A stretch of DNA of 64,000 nucleotides from Spirochaetota bacterium (GCA_026398615.1 JAPLSN010000043.1:1-64000); one strand, 5' to 3'. Positions 8,441-20,064 are shown, numbered from the stretch's first letter. The notes: a model not told the origin generated them from the sequence alone. Translations and numbers: made by a program.

Positions 8441-10721
8441 GCCCGCGCGCTCCGAGCGTCCCTGTGTACGAGCTGACAAGCCGTTGGCGCGACAGACGAA
8501 AGCCGCCCGACCGTCCGGCGATCGCCCAGGGTCGCGGATGCTCCAGGTAGATGGCGGTAATCCGGATTTCGGATTCGAATCCCTCGGCGACGGCCAACTT
8601 CAGCTCCAGCGGCATGGGCGGCCGCGGACCGACGGATATCCCGATGCCCTTCCCTTCCGGCTTGATGAACACCGGCAGGGAACACTCGTACACGGAAATC
8701 GGGTCAGCTCCGGGCAGATCTATGGAAAGCCTGTACGGCGGGGTATCGCAATCGATGTCCATGACGATCGATCGGCGCCCGAGAATCCGTTCCACCTTGA
8801 TCGTCAATCGCGGAGCCGCGCCGATACCGGGCACCGTCGAGCCGGACTGCCCGGCGTTCGACATGGGAAGCTTCACCGAACACCCGGCCCGGAGCAGGGT
8901 GATTTCCGGCAGGGGCTTGCCGGAGAGCACGTGTACGGTTCCTTCCGTGTCCCCGGCCCCGAGCGTTTCCATCAGGATTGCGTCCCTGACTCCGCCTGCC
9001 GCGATGGAGCGGCCATGGAGATGCTCGACCCCGATCACGGCCGAAAGGACCAGGACGGAAGCGATCGCCATGGTCCATTTTGACCGACGGATCACGACCG
9101 GTGCATGGGCGGCCAATGCCGCCAGGAGGAGGAAAAAGGGGAAGAGCACGATGGAAAGGGACAGCGCCTCGGGGAAGGTCGGGAAAAGGACGGGACGGAA
9201 GAACGCCCTCTGCGGAGACCGGACGGCTTCCCACGCAATGATCACCACCGGCAGCGGCGCTGCGATGCATGCTGCCAGGTCAGCCCACCAGGTTTTCGCC
9301 AGGACCGCGGCGATGGCGAACGCGAGGGCCCAGAAGAAAAAGATCGAGAGCGAGAGACGCACCGCCGAGAAGATCAGCACGTCGGCGGCCAGTACGAGCA
9401 TGGCCCCGTTCATGAAAAAGGAAGGGTGAGGGGACAGGATCTTTTCTGCCATTCCGGCCGAAACGGCGGTCATGAAGGCAGCGAGGAGAACCATCAGCCT
9501 AGCCACCACGAAAAAGGCTGTACTCGACGAAACAAGGTCCTCGGGGGCGTAGCATGTCAGCATCATCCTGAAAACCATTCCCGCGGCAGCCGTCGTCAGC
9601 ACGAGTGCCGTAAACAGGAGCGCAAGGCCGAACAGGAAGCCGGGTATCAGCCTGACGCGTTCGAGCAGCTGCTTCCTCCGCACGACCGACGATACCGCCA
9701 ACAATGCGATGAGGCCGCCGATCAGCGAGAGCAGCGAGATGACATAGTAACGCTCCCTGACCACGACGGTCCATCCGGCCAGCGCAAAAAGAAGATACTG
9801 CTTGTCCCAGCTGTCGTACGCAACGCCGATTTCGGTTCCCGAAACGGATTCGATCGCGTTGACGAGGCGGTCGTAGGCAGGGAACCCGCCCGTATCCGGT
9901 TCTCCGGAATCGGACTGCATGATGCCGACTGCAGGGAATCCGTTTTCCATCCAGGGTTGGAGTGGGCCGGGGTCGTCGACGAGGCCGAGACGATACTCCA
10001 GCATCCGGTTCGGCGTGTCGACGGTATTAAAGCCGGCGGCGGCGAGCGACGAGGCGACGAGCTCCCGGTACCAGAACGGGGCGAGTATCCCGGCGGAGGC
10101 GTAGACAAAACGGGGTCGCGTGCCGGGCGAATCGAGTTCGAGATGCACGACGACAACGCTTTTTTCACCGAGCGCGACGGAGGATTCCTTCCGTGCGCCG
10201 AGTCTGGACCAAGGTCCGAGGCTTCCGCGGTCGTCCATGGCTGCGCCGTATTCAACCCCGGAAAAAAGGAAACGCACCGAGAATTTCGGCCGTTCCATCG
10301 CGTAACGTCCCATGAGCGAAAGAGCGACAGCCGCACCGAGCGATCCATCGGCTTTCACGTCCCCGTCGGGACGCGCCGATACGGGAACTTCGATCACGAG
10401 TACCCCCTCTCCGGTGCCCGGAACGTCGATCCGGAGCAGTTCCGAAAAGGAATGCCCCTCGATTCCCGTATCTGCGTCGAAGCTGACCCGTGAAACCTCG
10501 AACTCCAGCCCGGATGCACGGGAGGCGATATGGGCGAGAAGCAGCCGCAAGCTTTCGGAATTCTCGAAACGGGATCCGGAATCAGGCAGGGCCTTGTAGC
10601 AGGAACTCACATCAGGCGCCGTGGAAACGGCGATCGGTCCGGCCCGTGCGCTGCCATCCGGGAAGGCGGGAAATGCGAAAACGACCAGGATGAGACCGAG
10701 GAGGTACAGGCGCTTGGGCAT
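8427..10721 (-). CDS. Polytopic membrane protein with degenerate M28 peptidase-like domain
   Basis: The 764-residue protein begins with a signal sequence (MPKRLYLLGLILVVFAFPAFP). An extracytoplasmic domain of about 300 residues follows that has the outline of an M28 aminopeptidase: a strand at LVIEVPVSARPDG where M28 has HxD, then LGAAVALSLMGRYA, then FLFSGVEYGA where M28 has the EE pair. The metal-binding His and Glu pairs appear to be missing, so catalysis is doubtful. From about residue 320 to 590 come eight or nine membrane spans (for example YYVISLLSLIGGLIALLAV). A beta-rich C-terminal domain ends the protein. The start is set by the signal peptide and a promoter ten bases upstream. dinB overlaps its 3' end. 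The overall layout resembles membrane-bound M28-type proteins, but the function is not known. Confidence 0.7.
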   Translation of the reverse strand: MPKRLYLLGLILVVFAFPAFPDGSARAGPIAVSTAPDVSSCYKALPDSGSRFENSESLRLLLAHIASRASGLEFEVSRVSFDADTGIEGHSFSELLRIDVPGTGEGVLVIEVPVSARPDGDVKADGSLGAAVALSLMGRYAMERPKFSVRFLFSGVEYGAAMDDRGSLGPWSRLGARKESSVALGEKSVVVVHLELDSPGTRPRFVYASAGILAPFWYRELVASSLAAAGFNTVDTPNRMLEYRLGLVDDPGPLQPWMENGFPAVGIMQSDSGEPDTGGFPAYDRLVNAIESVSGTEIGVAYDSWDKQYLLFALAGWTVVVRERYYVISLLSLIGGLIALLAVSSVVRRKQLLERVRLIPGFLFGLALLFTALVLTTAAAGMVFRMMLTCYAPEDLVSSSTAFFVVARLMVLLAAFMTAVSAGMAEKILSPHPSFFMNGAMLVLAADVLIFSAVRLSLSIFFFWALAFAIAAVLAKTWWADLAACIAAPLPVVIIAWEAVRSPQRAFFRPVLFPTFPEALSLSIVLFPFFLLLAALAAHAPVVIRRSKWTMAIASVLVLSAVIGVEHLHGRSIAAGGVRDAILMETLGAGDTEGTVHVLSGKPLPEITLLRAGCSVKLPMSNAGQSGSTVPGIGAAPRLTIKVERILGRRSIVMDIDCDTPPYRLSIDLPGADPISVYECSLPVFIKPEGKGIGISVGPRPPMPLELKLAVAEGFESEIRITAIYLEHPRPWAIAGRSGGFRLSRQRLVSSYTGTLGARGHASE

Positions 10722-10730
10722 TTCCGGTCG

Positions 10731-10759
10731 AGCATAAGTTGCCGCCTTGCCTTGGTCAA
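10731..10759 (-). promoter_or_regulatory. Promoter of the M28-like membrane protein and dinB
   Basis: On the minus strand TTGACC (10759-10754) and TATGCT (10736-10731) are spaced by 17 bases. Nine bases separate the -10 box from the ATG at 10721, so the leader would be at most two or three bases. Confidence 0.65.
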
Positions 10760-10863
10760 GCAGTCCGGCCCCGACGATATGGTATACAAGTTTTCCGAAA
10801 TCCGATATATACTTCTCCACGTCGTATACCCTACGGCCAGAACGATCCGTCCGTAAGAAAGTC

Positions 10864-12042
10864 ATGGAGCGCGGCGTGGCAGGCCAGGAAAGAAAAAGCT
10901 TCATAGAATTACCCATCAAAGTAATCCTCACCGAAGAAGGAACGACTTTCTTCATAAACAACAAGAAAAGCATCAAGAAATTCAAGCTCGCCGACAACGT
11001 CGAGGAATACGGCATCTTCCTGGACAAGTTTTCCCCACAGAGCCTCCAGCGGATGATGCTCATCGACTATGTTTCGAAAATCGAGATATCCAAGAGCGAA
11101 TTCATGACCAGCCGGCAGGAAGTCATGGACCTTTCGAAGCTGATCGTGTATTCCATGCTCTACCGTCAGTTCGACGCGCTCATCTTCTCGAAGGTGCTCG
11201 GAAGCGACGTCATCAAGCACTGGAACAGGCTCAATCCCGCGAACATCATCGACGACCGTACCAAGATCAATGAGCAGTTCCTCCAGAACGCCCTCAAGGA
11301 AAAGGAAAAGGACATAGCCGACATCAAGCACCGTATCCTCTCCCCGATGTACGCGGACATCAGTGCCAATTCTGACCTCCTTGCAGAGGAAAAAAACATA
11401 CAGTTGCTCCTCTCGGAAAAATTCCTCAACAACCTGCGCCCCTTTTCCTGGTTCATCATCACCAAGTTCAAGGAAACAGAGGGCAGCGAACTGCTCGTCT
11501 CGGATATCAGGAAGAACCTCGTCGCGTACGTGGACAAGTCCAAGATCGCCGAATACGTCTCGCTCATGACGATGGAACTGGCCACGAACGCGGAGAACTC
11601 CAACCTGAAACGCGAGGCAAAGGCCATTTTCAAGGGCGCGGTGGACATGAACGCGGTGCTGTTCGACCCGGACATACGCAGGCAGGTTTTACTTTCCCTC
11701 GAACGGCGGGGCGAACTGGTGTACCTCTCATGGAGGATCGGGTCCAAGAGCACGTCCATCGGGATGCAGGGCCGTATCCAGATGACTATTTTCAACAAGG
11801 AATCGGAATACAACAAGGTCAAGGAATCTTTCGAAGAACAGAAAAACACCGATCTGAAAAAGCGCAACCTCATGGATTTCTACCGCCAGCTCCCCGAGGG
11901 AGAGGCGAACACGGAACTGGGCCTCTACTACCTCTCGTACCTGTCCGAGGAGTGCGACAAGGTCAACGTGAAATTCGAGTCGATCGCCAACCAGGTCGCG
12001 GGCACCGATCTGACCTTCATTACCCTAGCTTTGAGCATCTGA
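10864..12042 (+). CDS. Uncharacterised cytosolic protein with possible GHKL-type ATPase motifs
   Basis: The 392-residue product has no signal peptide or membrane span. The N-terminal 110 residues are mixed alpha/beta (FIELPIKVILTEEGTTFFIN). A long helical middle section follows, with LKEKEKDIADIKHRI. From about residue 234 the protein contains SLMTMELATNAENSN, which resembles the N-box of histidine-kinase-like (GHKL) ATPases. Near residue 351, ELGLYYLSYL resembles the glycine-containing lid helix. A strand VYLSWRIGS lies between them, as in that fold. A conserved phosphoacceptor His is not evident, so it could be a serine-kinase/anti-sigma-type ATPase or a degenerate relative. The ATG at 10864 is used because the longer in-frame reading upstream is not protein-like. 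It is divergent from the M28-like gene. Confidence 0.7.
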   Translation: MERGVAGQERKSFIELPIKVILTEEGTTFFINNKKSIKKFKLADNVEEYGIFLDKFSPQSLQRMMLIDYVSKIEISKSEFMTSRQEVMDLSKLIVYSMLYRQFDALIFSKVLGSDVIKHWNRLNPANIIDDRTKINEQFLQNALKEKEKDIADIKHRILSPMYADISANSDLLAEEKNIQLLLSEKFLNNLRPFSWFIITKFKETEGSELLVSDIRKNLVAYVDKSKIAEYVSLMTMELATNAENSNLKREAKAIFKGAVDMNAVLFDPDIRRQVLLSLERRGELVYLSWRIGSKSTSIGMQGRIQMTIFNKESEYNKVKESFEEQKNTDLKKRNLMDFYRQLPEGEANTELGLYYLSYLSEECDKVNVKFESIANQVAGTDLTFITLALSI

Positions 12043-12076
12043 ACCCCCGAATTCCGAGACCGAAACTGCTCGTTTC

Positions 12077-12105
12077 TTGACAGTATTGCCGCTTTAGTGT
12101 ACTTT
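12077..12105 (+). promoter_or_regulatory. Promoter of ppdK (TTGACA-N17-TACTTT)
   Basis: TTGACA at 12077-12082 is followed after 17 bases by TACTTT at 12100-12105. Transcription would start near 12112 and give a leader of about 50 bases that contains the GGAGG site of ppdK. Confidence 0.6.
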
Positions 12106-12162
12106 TCCAGTTCGAAATCCATCCCACCGTCCCAATCGGTCCCGATACGGAGGAACAACCCG

Positions 12163-14826
<2,664 letters not shown>

Positions 14827-14851
14827 GCTTCGGCTTCGAATGACGTACGGG

Positions 14852-14888
14852 CCGCCCGCTCGCTGTCCAAGCGAACGGGCGGTTTTTT
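14852..14888 (+). terminator. Intrinsic terminator of ppdK
   Basis: The arms CCGCCCGCTCGCT (14852-14864) and AGCGAACGGGCGG (14870-14882) pair over 13 positions with one mismatch. Six T residues (14883-14888) follow. It lies 25 bases after the ppdK stop codon. Confidence 0.9.
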
Positions 14889-14905
14889 CCGAAACCAGGC
14901 CAACC

Positions 14906-15661
14906 ATGCCGACCTTGTCAGATGAAATCCGCGTTTTATTCGAGGCGCTCATAGCCGCCTACGGGCCGAGGGGATGGTGGCCGCTCATCTCCAAATCCGG
15001 CAAAGACGGGTTCGACGCGGACGGCTACCATCCGGGCCTCAATTGCCAACCCGACACCGGGGACCGCTTCGAAATAGCGTGCGGTGCGGTACTGACGCAG
15101 AATACGGCCTGGCGCAACGCGGAACGGGGATTGCGGCGGCTCCATGAGCTTGGTCTCATGCGTCCGGAAGCGCTGGCAAACGCTGATACCGTCACGATCG
15201 CGGATTTGATACGTCCGGCCGGGTTTTGCAACCAGAAGTCGGAATGCCTGTCCGTCCTGGCCCGTTTTTTTCGCGGACTCCCGCCGGGCGCCGTTCCCGA
15301 CAGGGATACACTCCTGTCCATGAAGGGGATAGGCCCGGAAACCGCGGACTCCATCCTGCTGTTTGGCTTCGGTGTTCCGGTCTTCATCGCGGATGCCTAT
15401 GCAAGGAGAACCTTCGGCCGGATCGGATTGATAGCCGCGGATACGGGCTACAAGGAGTGCCGGACCTTCACGATGGACGGGATGCGGGTCGATGCAGGGA
15501 CCTATGGCGAATTCCACGCGTTGATCGTGGAAAACGGGAAACGGCATTGCAGGTCGAAACCGGTCTGTGACCGTTGTCCGCTCATCCCATTCTGCGGATT
15601 TTCCCGACGATTCAGGTTTTTTTTCGCGAATCGAGGAATATCGTCACGGGGCCGTCGTTGA
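14906..15661 (+). CDS. HhH-GPD DNA glycosylase, endonuclease III-related with Fe-S cysteines
   Basis: The 251-residue product belongs to the endonuclease III/MutY superfamily of base-excision glycosylases. It has the helix-hairpin-helix [17 protein letters not shown] (about 135-151) and, after it, [10 protein letters not shown] with the catalytic Asp near residue 162. The usual lysine of the bifunctional enzymes (GVGRKTA) is replaced by GPETA, so a monofunctional glycosylase in the manner of MagIII-type 3-methyladenine or related glycosylases is more likely than a lyase. Four cysteines at the C-terminus ([16 protein letters not shown]) could hold a [4Fe-4S] cluster, although the first spacing is five residues instead of six. 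The start at 14906 follows the ppdK terminator and has no clear ribosome-binding site. The last 50 bases overlap the convergent dtd gene. Confidence 0.85.
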   Translation: MPTLSDEIRVLFEALIAAYGPRGWWPLISKSGKDGFDADGYHPGLNCQPDTGDRFEIACGAVLTQNTAWRNAERGLRRLHELGLMRPEALANADTVTIADLIRPAGFCNQKSECLSVLARFFRGLPPGAVPDRDTLLSMKGIGPETADSILLFGFGVPVFIADAYARRTFGRIGLIAADTGYKECRTFTMDGMRVDAGTYGEFHALIVENGKRHCRSKPVCDRCPLIPFCGFSRRFRFFFANRGISSRGRR

Positions 15662-16061
15662 CGTACGAGACGTCCATGTGTGCCTGGAAGACGCCTGTCT
15701 CCACATCAAGACCGGTTGATTTCACAAGGCTGATGAAGAGCCCATAGAGCGGTATGGCCTTGGCCGGAGGCGCCGCATCCGAGTACGATGGCCGTTTGCC
15801 CTTGCGTGTGTCGGCGTACAGGGTGAACTGCGAAACAACCAGGATACCGCCGCCCGAGTCTGCGACCGACAGGTTCATTTTCCCCTTTGCGTCCTCGAAG
15901 ATCCGCAAGCCTGCGATTTTTCCGGCGAGCCATTCCGCGTCGGCCGGTCCGTCCTCGTTGCCTACTCCAAGGTAGACAAGCAGCCCGCGGGCGACCGCCC
16001 CTGTGACGGAACCTTCCACCTTCACGCTGGCGTCGCGTACGCGTTGTACGACCGCCCTCAC
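15612..16061 (-). CDS. dtd: D-aminoacyl-tRNA deacylase
   Basis: Dtd hydrolyses D-amino acids mischarged onto tRNA and works as a cytoplasmic dimer. The 149-residue protein has full family length. It shows the N-terminal strand [15 protein letters not shown], the catalytic SQFTLYAD motif (about 77-84) and the cross-subunit motif NDGPVT near residue 136, in which Gly-Pro form the chirality filter. It begins one base after the stop codon of the upstream TPR gene, so it is the last gene of that minus-strand operon. It converges on the glycosylase gene, with a 50-base tail-to-tail overlap. Confidence 0.97.
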   Translation of the reverse strand: MRAVVQRVRDASVKVEGSVTGAVARGLLVYLGVGNEDGPADAEWLAGKIAGLRIFEDAKGKMNLSVADSGGGILVVSQFTLYADTRKGKRPSYSDAAPPAKAIPLYGLFISLVKSTGLDVETGVFQAHMDVSYVNDGPVTIFLDSRKKT

Positions 16062-16062
16062 A

Positions 16063-17148
16063 TCACTCTTCCTGCAGTTCGTGGATGGAAACCGCTTCGA
16101 GTTCGAAGCTCGATTCGGTCAGGGGTTTCACGCGGGCAAGAATCTCGATGGACCGGTCGACCGAAAGGTCGAACTTGAAGGCCGTTTTCGCCGCGACGAT
16201 GCCGTCGAGGCGTTTCTTGTTTTCATAGCCCGCAAGGAAATCGAAAATGACGCCGTTTTCCGTGGTCAGCACGTTGGCCGCCAGGCCACGCCAGGAAACC
16301 GCGACGTCCTCGTACAGCCGCGGATCCTTCTTCACGTCCTGGTAGGTGAAAAAATCCTTCATGTTCTCGAAACTGGGCGGCCTTACGAAAGAACGAAGTG
16401 CGGCAGCCTTGTTCTTGACGGCAGGCGATGCGTTCGACCGGGCTATCCGGTTGCATTCCACGAGAGCCGCCTCGTCACGGTATTCCGAGAAAAGGCGTTT
16501 CGCCTTTTCGAAGACTTCAATCGCTTCGCGCTCCGAGAGGACGTAGACGAAACCGCCGCTCGAAGATACCGGATTTTTCCTGTCCTCGTCCGTCAGCTGG
16601 ACGGATGCCAGGCCCGGACGGTTCGGTTGGGTCAGGGAACGTGCGACCCCGAGCAGGCCAGGTCCAGCGAATACGGATACGGCACCGATGAAAGCCGCGA
16701 TGGCCGCGAACAAGGCGAATGCCCTGATGTCGCGTCGGTGGCGGGGATAGATCAAGGCGATGGATCCGTCGGCCACCGCCTTCGCTATCGACTCCTGGTC
16801 GGATTTCGCTCGCAGGAATTTCAGCGCATGGGAAGCCGTCGCATTGGACGGCTCCCTGTCGAGAACCTCGAGGTATATCCTGACCGCTTTCTCCGTTTCG
16901 CCCTTCCGCACATGTATCGCCGCAAGCGCGATCTGTGTCCCGGCATGCTTGAAATTGAGCTGCTCGGCGCGCCGGAGGCAATCGAGAGCCCCGCCGACAT
17001 CCCCCGTCCGGAGGAAGGCGGAGCCCAGGAGATAATAATAGATGTAGGAATCCCTGTACGACAGGACGAGCGGTTCCAGGGTGGTGATCACGGCTTCGTA
17101 CCTGCCGCGGGCGAGGAGCCGCTCGGCCTTAAGGAGTTCGTCCAGCAT
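16063..17148 (-). CDS. TPR protein with one membrane span, function unknown
   Basis: The 361-residue product starts with about 110 residues of tetratricopeptide repeats ([58 protein letters not shown]-like helices). A single hydrophobic segment follows at about residues 141-168 ([23 protein letters not shown]), then a C-terminal domain of about 190 residues. With no signal peptide the TPR part should face the cytoplasm and the C-terminal domain the periplasm. The C-terminal domain includes a second helical repeat area ([21 protein letters not shown]). The gene lies nine bases downstream of the next exported-protein gene and one base before dtd, so it is part of a four-gene unit. I recognise no specific family. 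Confidence 0.75.
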   Translation of the reverse strand: MLDELLKAERLLARGRYEAVITTLEPLVLSYRDSYIYYYLLGSAFLRTGDVGGALDCLRRAEQLNFKHAGTQIALAAIHVRKGETEKAVRIYLEVLDREPSNATASHALKFLRAKSDQESIAKAVADGSIALIYPRHRRDIRAFALFAAIAAFIGAVSVFAGPGLLGVARSLTQPNRPGLASVQLTDEDRKNPVSSSGGFVYVLSEREAIEVFEKAKRLFSEYRDEAALVECNRIARSNASPAVKNKAAALRSFVRPPSFENMKDFFTYQDVKKDPRLYEDVAVSWRGLAANVLTTENGVIFDFLAGYENKKRLDGIVAAKTAFKFDLSVDRSIEILARVKPLTESSFELEAVSIHELQEE

Positions 17149-17157
17149 GATGCATGT

Positions 17158-18204
17158 TCAGTACGATTCCTTGCGTTTCTTGAGACGCTCGAGAATCGTG
17201 AGGAATTCGGCCGTTTCCTCGGGCGTCAGCGTTTCGCCGGAATTGAGCTTCATCTGGAGCCTGTCAAGCAATTCGCGAATCGCGATCAGGTCGGTCTTGA
17301 CGTCCACCGACCTGTCGACGCTTCCCGACTGGGGCGAAGTCAAGACGCTCGAAGGGAGTTCCGGCTCGCGGTCGGTCGGGGAATCCGGGAGCTTTGCCGT
17401 GAATCCCCCGGGAGCATCTATTCCCATCAGGAGCGAAACGGTGCGGATGGCCCCTTTCCTGAGTTTGACAGGTTCATAATACACAGCTACCGCGGAGTCA
17501 TTGACCGAGTAGGGATAGAGGTTGAAATCCCGGGTCGGCACGATGTCGATGGCCCAGCCTCCGTCGTACAGCCGCTTCCAGTTGGCAAACAGGACGCGAT
17601 CGGGCTTCGTGACGCCTTCTCCCGCGAGCATGAACGCGTAGCTCGTGGCCGTATCCGAGGGTGTCGTGAACTTGCGTTCCTCGAACGCGCCGGACAGGCT
17701 GTACTCCGAAGCAAGCTTGTCCCGGCTCCCGACTGAGAAATGCTTCCCGTTTTTTTCGCCGAGATAGGTGTCCAGGAGATACCTGATGCCCACGGTGATG
17801 TCGCGATCGGAGACATTTTCCAACTCGAAGCGGATGGCGATGCCGTCGGTCATGTCCGAACCTTCGGACGGAATAAAAGAGAAGGTCTGACGAACCACGC
17901 AGAAGGATGAACGGTACTCGATGTAGGCTTCTTTCTCGCCTTTCCCGATCGTGTACCGGTATTCCGCCGAATCGCCTAGCCTGAAGACTTTGCCGTCCAG
18001 GGAGAGCGAAGGGAAGGACGTGCGCGGTTCCTGATCGTACAGCAGCGGAACGTAGACGTTTTTCGTGATGTCGGCGAGGTAATACAACGAAAATCGGGCT
18101 GTTTGCTCGTTCACGACGAGCTTGATCCTGCCTTCCCTGAGTTCGAAAGCGTCAGCCGCGGCCGCGATCGCCAAGGCGGCCGCGATCATCATGAATCGTT
18201 TCAT
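17158..18204 (-). CDS. Exported protein, function unknown
   Basis: The 348-residue protein has a signal peptide (MKRFMMIAAALAIAAAADAFE) and a mature part that is mostly beta-strand (IKLVVNEQTARFSLYYL, RQTFSFIPSEG, VGIRYLLDTYLGEK). It ends in a charged helix, about residues 310-348, that looks like a coiled coil (IAIRELLDRLQMKLNSGE). The start is the ATG at 18204, which overlaps the stop codon of the upstream gene as TAATG, so translation is coupled. The fold may be a beta-sandwich; no catalytic motif is evident. Its partner upstream is a periplasmic TPR protein, and the two probably act together in the envelope, which is inference from coupling only. Confidence 0.75.
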   Translation of the reverse strand: MKRFMMIAAALAIAAAADAFELREGRIKLVVNEQTARFSLYYLADITKNVYVPLLYDQEPRTSFPSLSLDGKVFRLGDSAEYRYTIGKGEKEAYIEYRSSFCVVRQTFSFIPSEGSDMTDGIAIRFELENVSDRDITVGIRYLLDTYLGEKNGKHFSVGSRDKLASEYSLSGAFEERKFTTPSDTATSYAFMLAGEGVTKPDRVLFANWKRLYDGGWAIDIVPTRDFNLYPYSVNDSAVAVYYEPVKLRKGAIRTVSLLMGIDAPGGFTAKLPDSPTDREPELPSSVLTSPQSGSVDRSVDVKTDLIAIRELLDRLQMKLNSGETLTPEETAEFLTILERLKKRKESY

Positions 18205-19199
18205 TACATACCGCCTTTCGCTTCGTTGGTCGCGAGCCATTCAAGGTAGTAGGCGAGCAGGTCGAGGGCATGGGCTTTGATATCCAGCATCGCCTCTCGA
18301 TCCTTCTGCGCGCCGGTTTGCGGAGCGGTACCGACCGAGGAGGCATCGGCGGTCTTTCGTTCCGCGGCCTTGAGCGCAGCGGTAAGCTCGGCGATTTTGG
18401 CGTCCCGCTCGGCGAGCGCGATGGTCAGGTCGTCGATCCTGATGTTCAATTGGGCGGTTTCCTGCTCGGGGCTGACCTTGGCCGTTGACCTGGCCGCCTC
18501 GCCGAGCCTGCGCTGGTACATCGCCACGGCTTGCTCGTAGGTCTTTTCCCGACGCTGGTACTCTTCGACGATGCGAAGCGTTTCCTCATGGCTCCACTTG
18601 AGGAGCTTGAGGAGTTCATCCTCGCGGTACTTGAAGCGTATGAGTGATATCCGGTACCCGGCCGCTTCGACCTTCACGTTCTTGGGATGTTTTTCCACGA
18701 GGTTGCGGTACAGTTTTTCCGCTTCCTCCAGCCTTCCCAGGTTGAAGAGACACTCGGCGGTCCAGAAGATGGAAGAAGGCGCCATCTCGTGCTCGGGCGC
18801 CTTTTCGAGGAACGAGACGAATACCCTGAGCGCAGGCTCGAATTCCGACTTGTTGAAGAGCAGTCGCCCCTGCTGATAGAGAATATCGGCCACATACGGA
18901 TGGTTCGGGTACGACGCTAGGAAAGCGTCCATGGTTTTCGCCGCATTGACGGCGTCGTTCAGGGCCACGTAGCAGAGGGCTGTCCAGTACATGACGTCCC
19001 CGCGGATGGCTTGGGCCTTGGGATCGGCCAGGAGCCGGCTGAAAACCGAAAGCGCGTCCTGGTAGCGTTCACCGGCAAAAAGGGCGACACCCTGTTCCAA
19101 GACCTTGACGGGATCAGCGGATTGTTGGGCGAACGCGCCGGAAACCGTGACGACGAGCGTGATCGTGGCGATCAGTATCGCGATTCGTTGTTTCGACAT
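18204..19199 (-). CDS. Periplasmic TPR protein (YbgF/BamD-like architecture)
   Basis: The 331-residue protein starts with a signal peptide (MSKQRIAILIATITLVVTVSGAFAQ). Five or so tetratricopeptide repeats follow (LEQGVALFAGERYQDALSVF, FLASYPNHPYVADILYQQGR, AEKLYRNLVEKHPKNVKVE). A coiled-coil region of about 60 residues (LNIRIDDLTIALAERDAKI) leads to a short C-terminal helix. The repeats and their Tyr-Pro positions resemble those of YbgF/CpoB and BamD, but the order (TPR first, coil second) is reversed relative to CpoB. The start follows GGAGGG by eight bases. It is the first gene of the minus-strand unit that runs through dtd and is coupled to the next gene by TAATG. Confidence 0.8.
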   Translation of the reverse strand: MSKQRIAILIATITLVVTVSGAFAQQSADPVKVLEQGVALFAGERYQDALSVFSRLLADPKAQAIRGDVMYWTALCYVALNDAVNAAKTMDAFLASYPNHPYVADILYQQGRLLFNKSEFEPALRVFVSFLEKAPEHEMAPSSIFWTAECLFNLGRLEEAEKLYRNLVEKHPKNVKVEAAGYRISLIRFKYREDELLKLLKWSHEETLRIVEEYQRREKTYEQAVAMYQRRLGEAARSTAKVSPEQETAQLNIRIDDLTIALAERDAKIAELTAALKAAERKTADASSVGTAPQTGAQKDREAMLDIKAHALDLLAYYLEWLATNEAKGGM

Positions 19200-19275
19200 T
19201 GAGGGCCCTCCGCTTATGTATCGGCGCGGGATGCACCGCCCATGAGTACCAGGATGAAAAACCGCGCGGAACCGC

Positions 19276-19938
19276 TCAGAGACGGGAACGGGACGTCAGG
19301 TCCCTGACCAGCGTGGCGGCGTCGTCCGCTTCGAAGAATGCGCTGCCCATGACCAGGATATCGGAACCAGCGTCCACTGCCTCCAATGCCGTGGAACGGT
19401 TGATGCCGCCGTCGACCGAAATGGAGAAGCCGTAGCCTCGGTTCCGTCGGGCGGAATCCAGTTCCCGCACTTTTTCCAGGCATTCAGGTATCATGGATTG
19501 TCCGCTGAAACCGGGATTGACTGTCATGACCAGCACGAGATCCAGGAACGGCAACAGAGGGAGGATGGATCCGACCGGCGTGGAAGGCACGATCGAAACC
19601 CCGGCTTTCCTGTTCCGGGCCTTGATATCCTGGACCAGGCGGTGGGCATGGATGCAGGCCTCTATATGGAATGTTATCGCATCGGCGCCGGAATCCATGA
19701 ATGTTCCCGCCAGGCGTTCGGGATCGACCGTCATGAGATGGACATCGAAGAACAAGCTGGAGCGCTTGCGCAGATCGGCGACCATCTTGGGTCCAAAAGT
19801 CAGGTTGGGCACGAAACGGCCGTCCATGATGTCGAGGTGGAGCCAAGGCGCCCCCGAGGATTGTACCCTGTCGAGAACCTGTCCCATCGCAGCGAAATCC
19901 GCCGCCAGAACCGATGGAGCGATGATGGTCGTGGCCAT
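19276..19938 (-). CDS. rpe: Ribulose-phosphate 3-epimerase
   Basis: The enzyme interconverts D-ribulose 5-phosphate and D-xylulose 5-phosphate in the pentose phosphate pathway. The 220-residue TIM barrel shows the family motifs in order: the N-terminal IIAPSVLAADF, the metal-binding HLDIMDGRFVPNLTFG (about 34-49), FDVHLM, TVNPGFSGQ, and the phosphate-binding VDGGIN near residue 176, followed by LVMGSAFF. All expected metal ligands (His, Asp, His, Asp) appear present. The start is the ATG at 19938, ten bases behind a -10-like TACTAT and without a Shine-Dalgarno sequence. It is separated by 76 bases from the TPR operon downstream. Confidence 0.97.
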   Translation of the reverse strand: MATTIIAPSVLAADFAAMGQVLDRVQSSGAPWLHLDIMDGRFVPNLTFGPKMVADLRKRSSLFFDVHLMTVDPERLAGTFMDSGADAITFHIEACIHAHRLVQDIKARNRKAGVSIVPSTPVGSILPLLPFLDLVLVMTVNPGFSGQSMIPECLEKVRELDSARRNRGYGFSISVDGGINRSTALEAVDAGSDILVMGSAFFEADDAATLVRDLTSRSRL

Positions 19939-19948
19939 ACGTAATCTG

Positions 19949-19978
19949 ATAGTAGCACGTCAGGAGATTCGCCCGCAA
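19949..19978 (-). promoter_or_regulatory. Possible promoter of rpe
   Basis: On the minus strand TACTAT (19954-19949) has TTGCGG (19978-19973) 18 bases upstream. The -10 box is ten bases from the rpe ATG, so the leader would be only a few bases long. The -35 box is weak. Confidence 0.4.
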
Positions 19979-20002
19979 GTCGATTCCCCTTTCCCCCTTT
20001 CA

Positions 20003-20032
20003 TTGACTAATAGGCAATCTTTCGTCTACAAT
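20003..20032 (+). promoter_or_regulatory. Promoter of the 20065 gene and greA-fusion operon
   Basis: TTGACT (20003-20008) and TACAAT (20027-20032) are 18 bases apart. Each matches five of six consensus positions. Transcription should begin near 20039. Confidence 0.7.
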
Positions 20033-20064
20033 AAATCGATTAACTATTGGCTGATTCGAAGGTT

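Noticed and set aside
16003-17736. A 577-residue plus-strand reading opposite dtd and the TPR gene
   Set aside because: It covers several clear minus-strand genes and their junctions, and has no recognisable motif.
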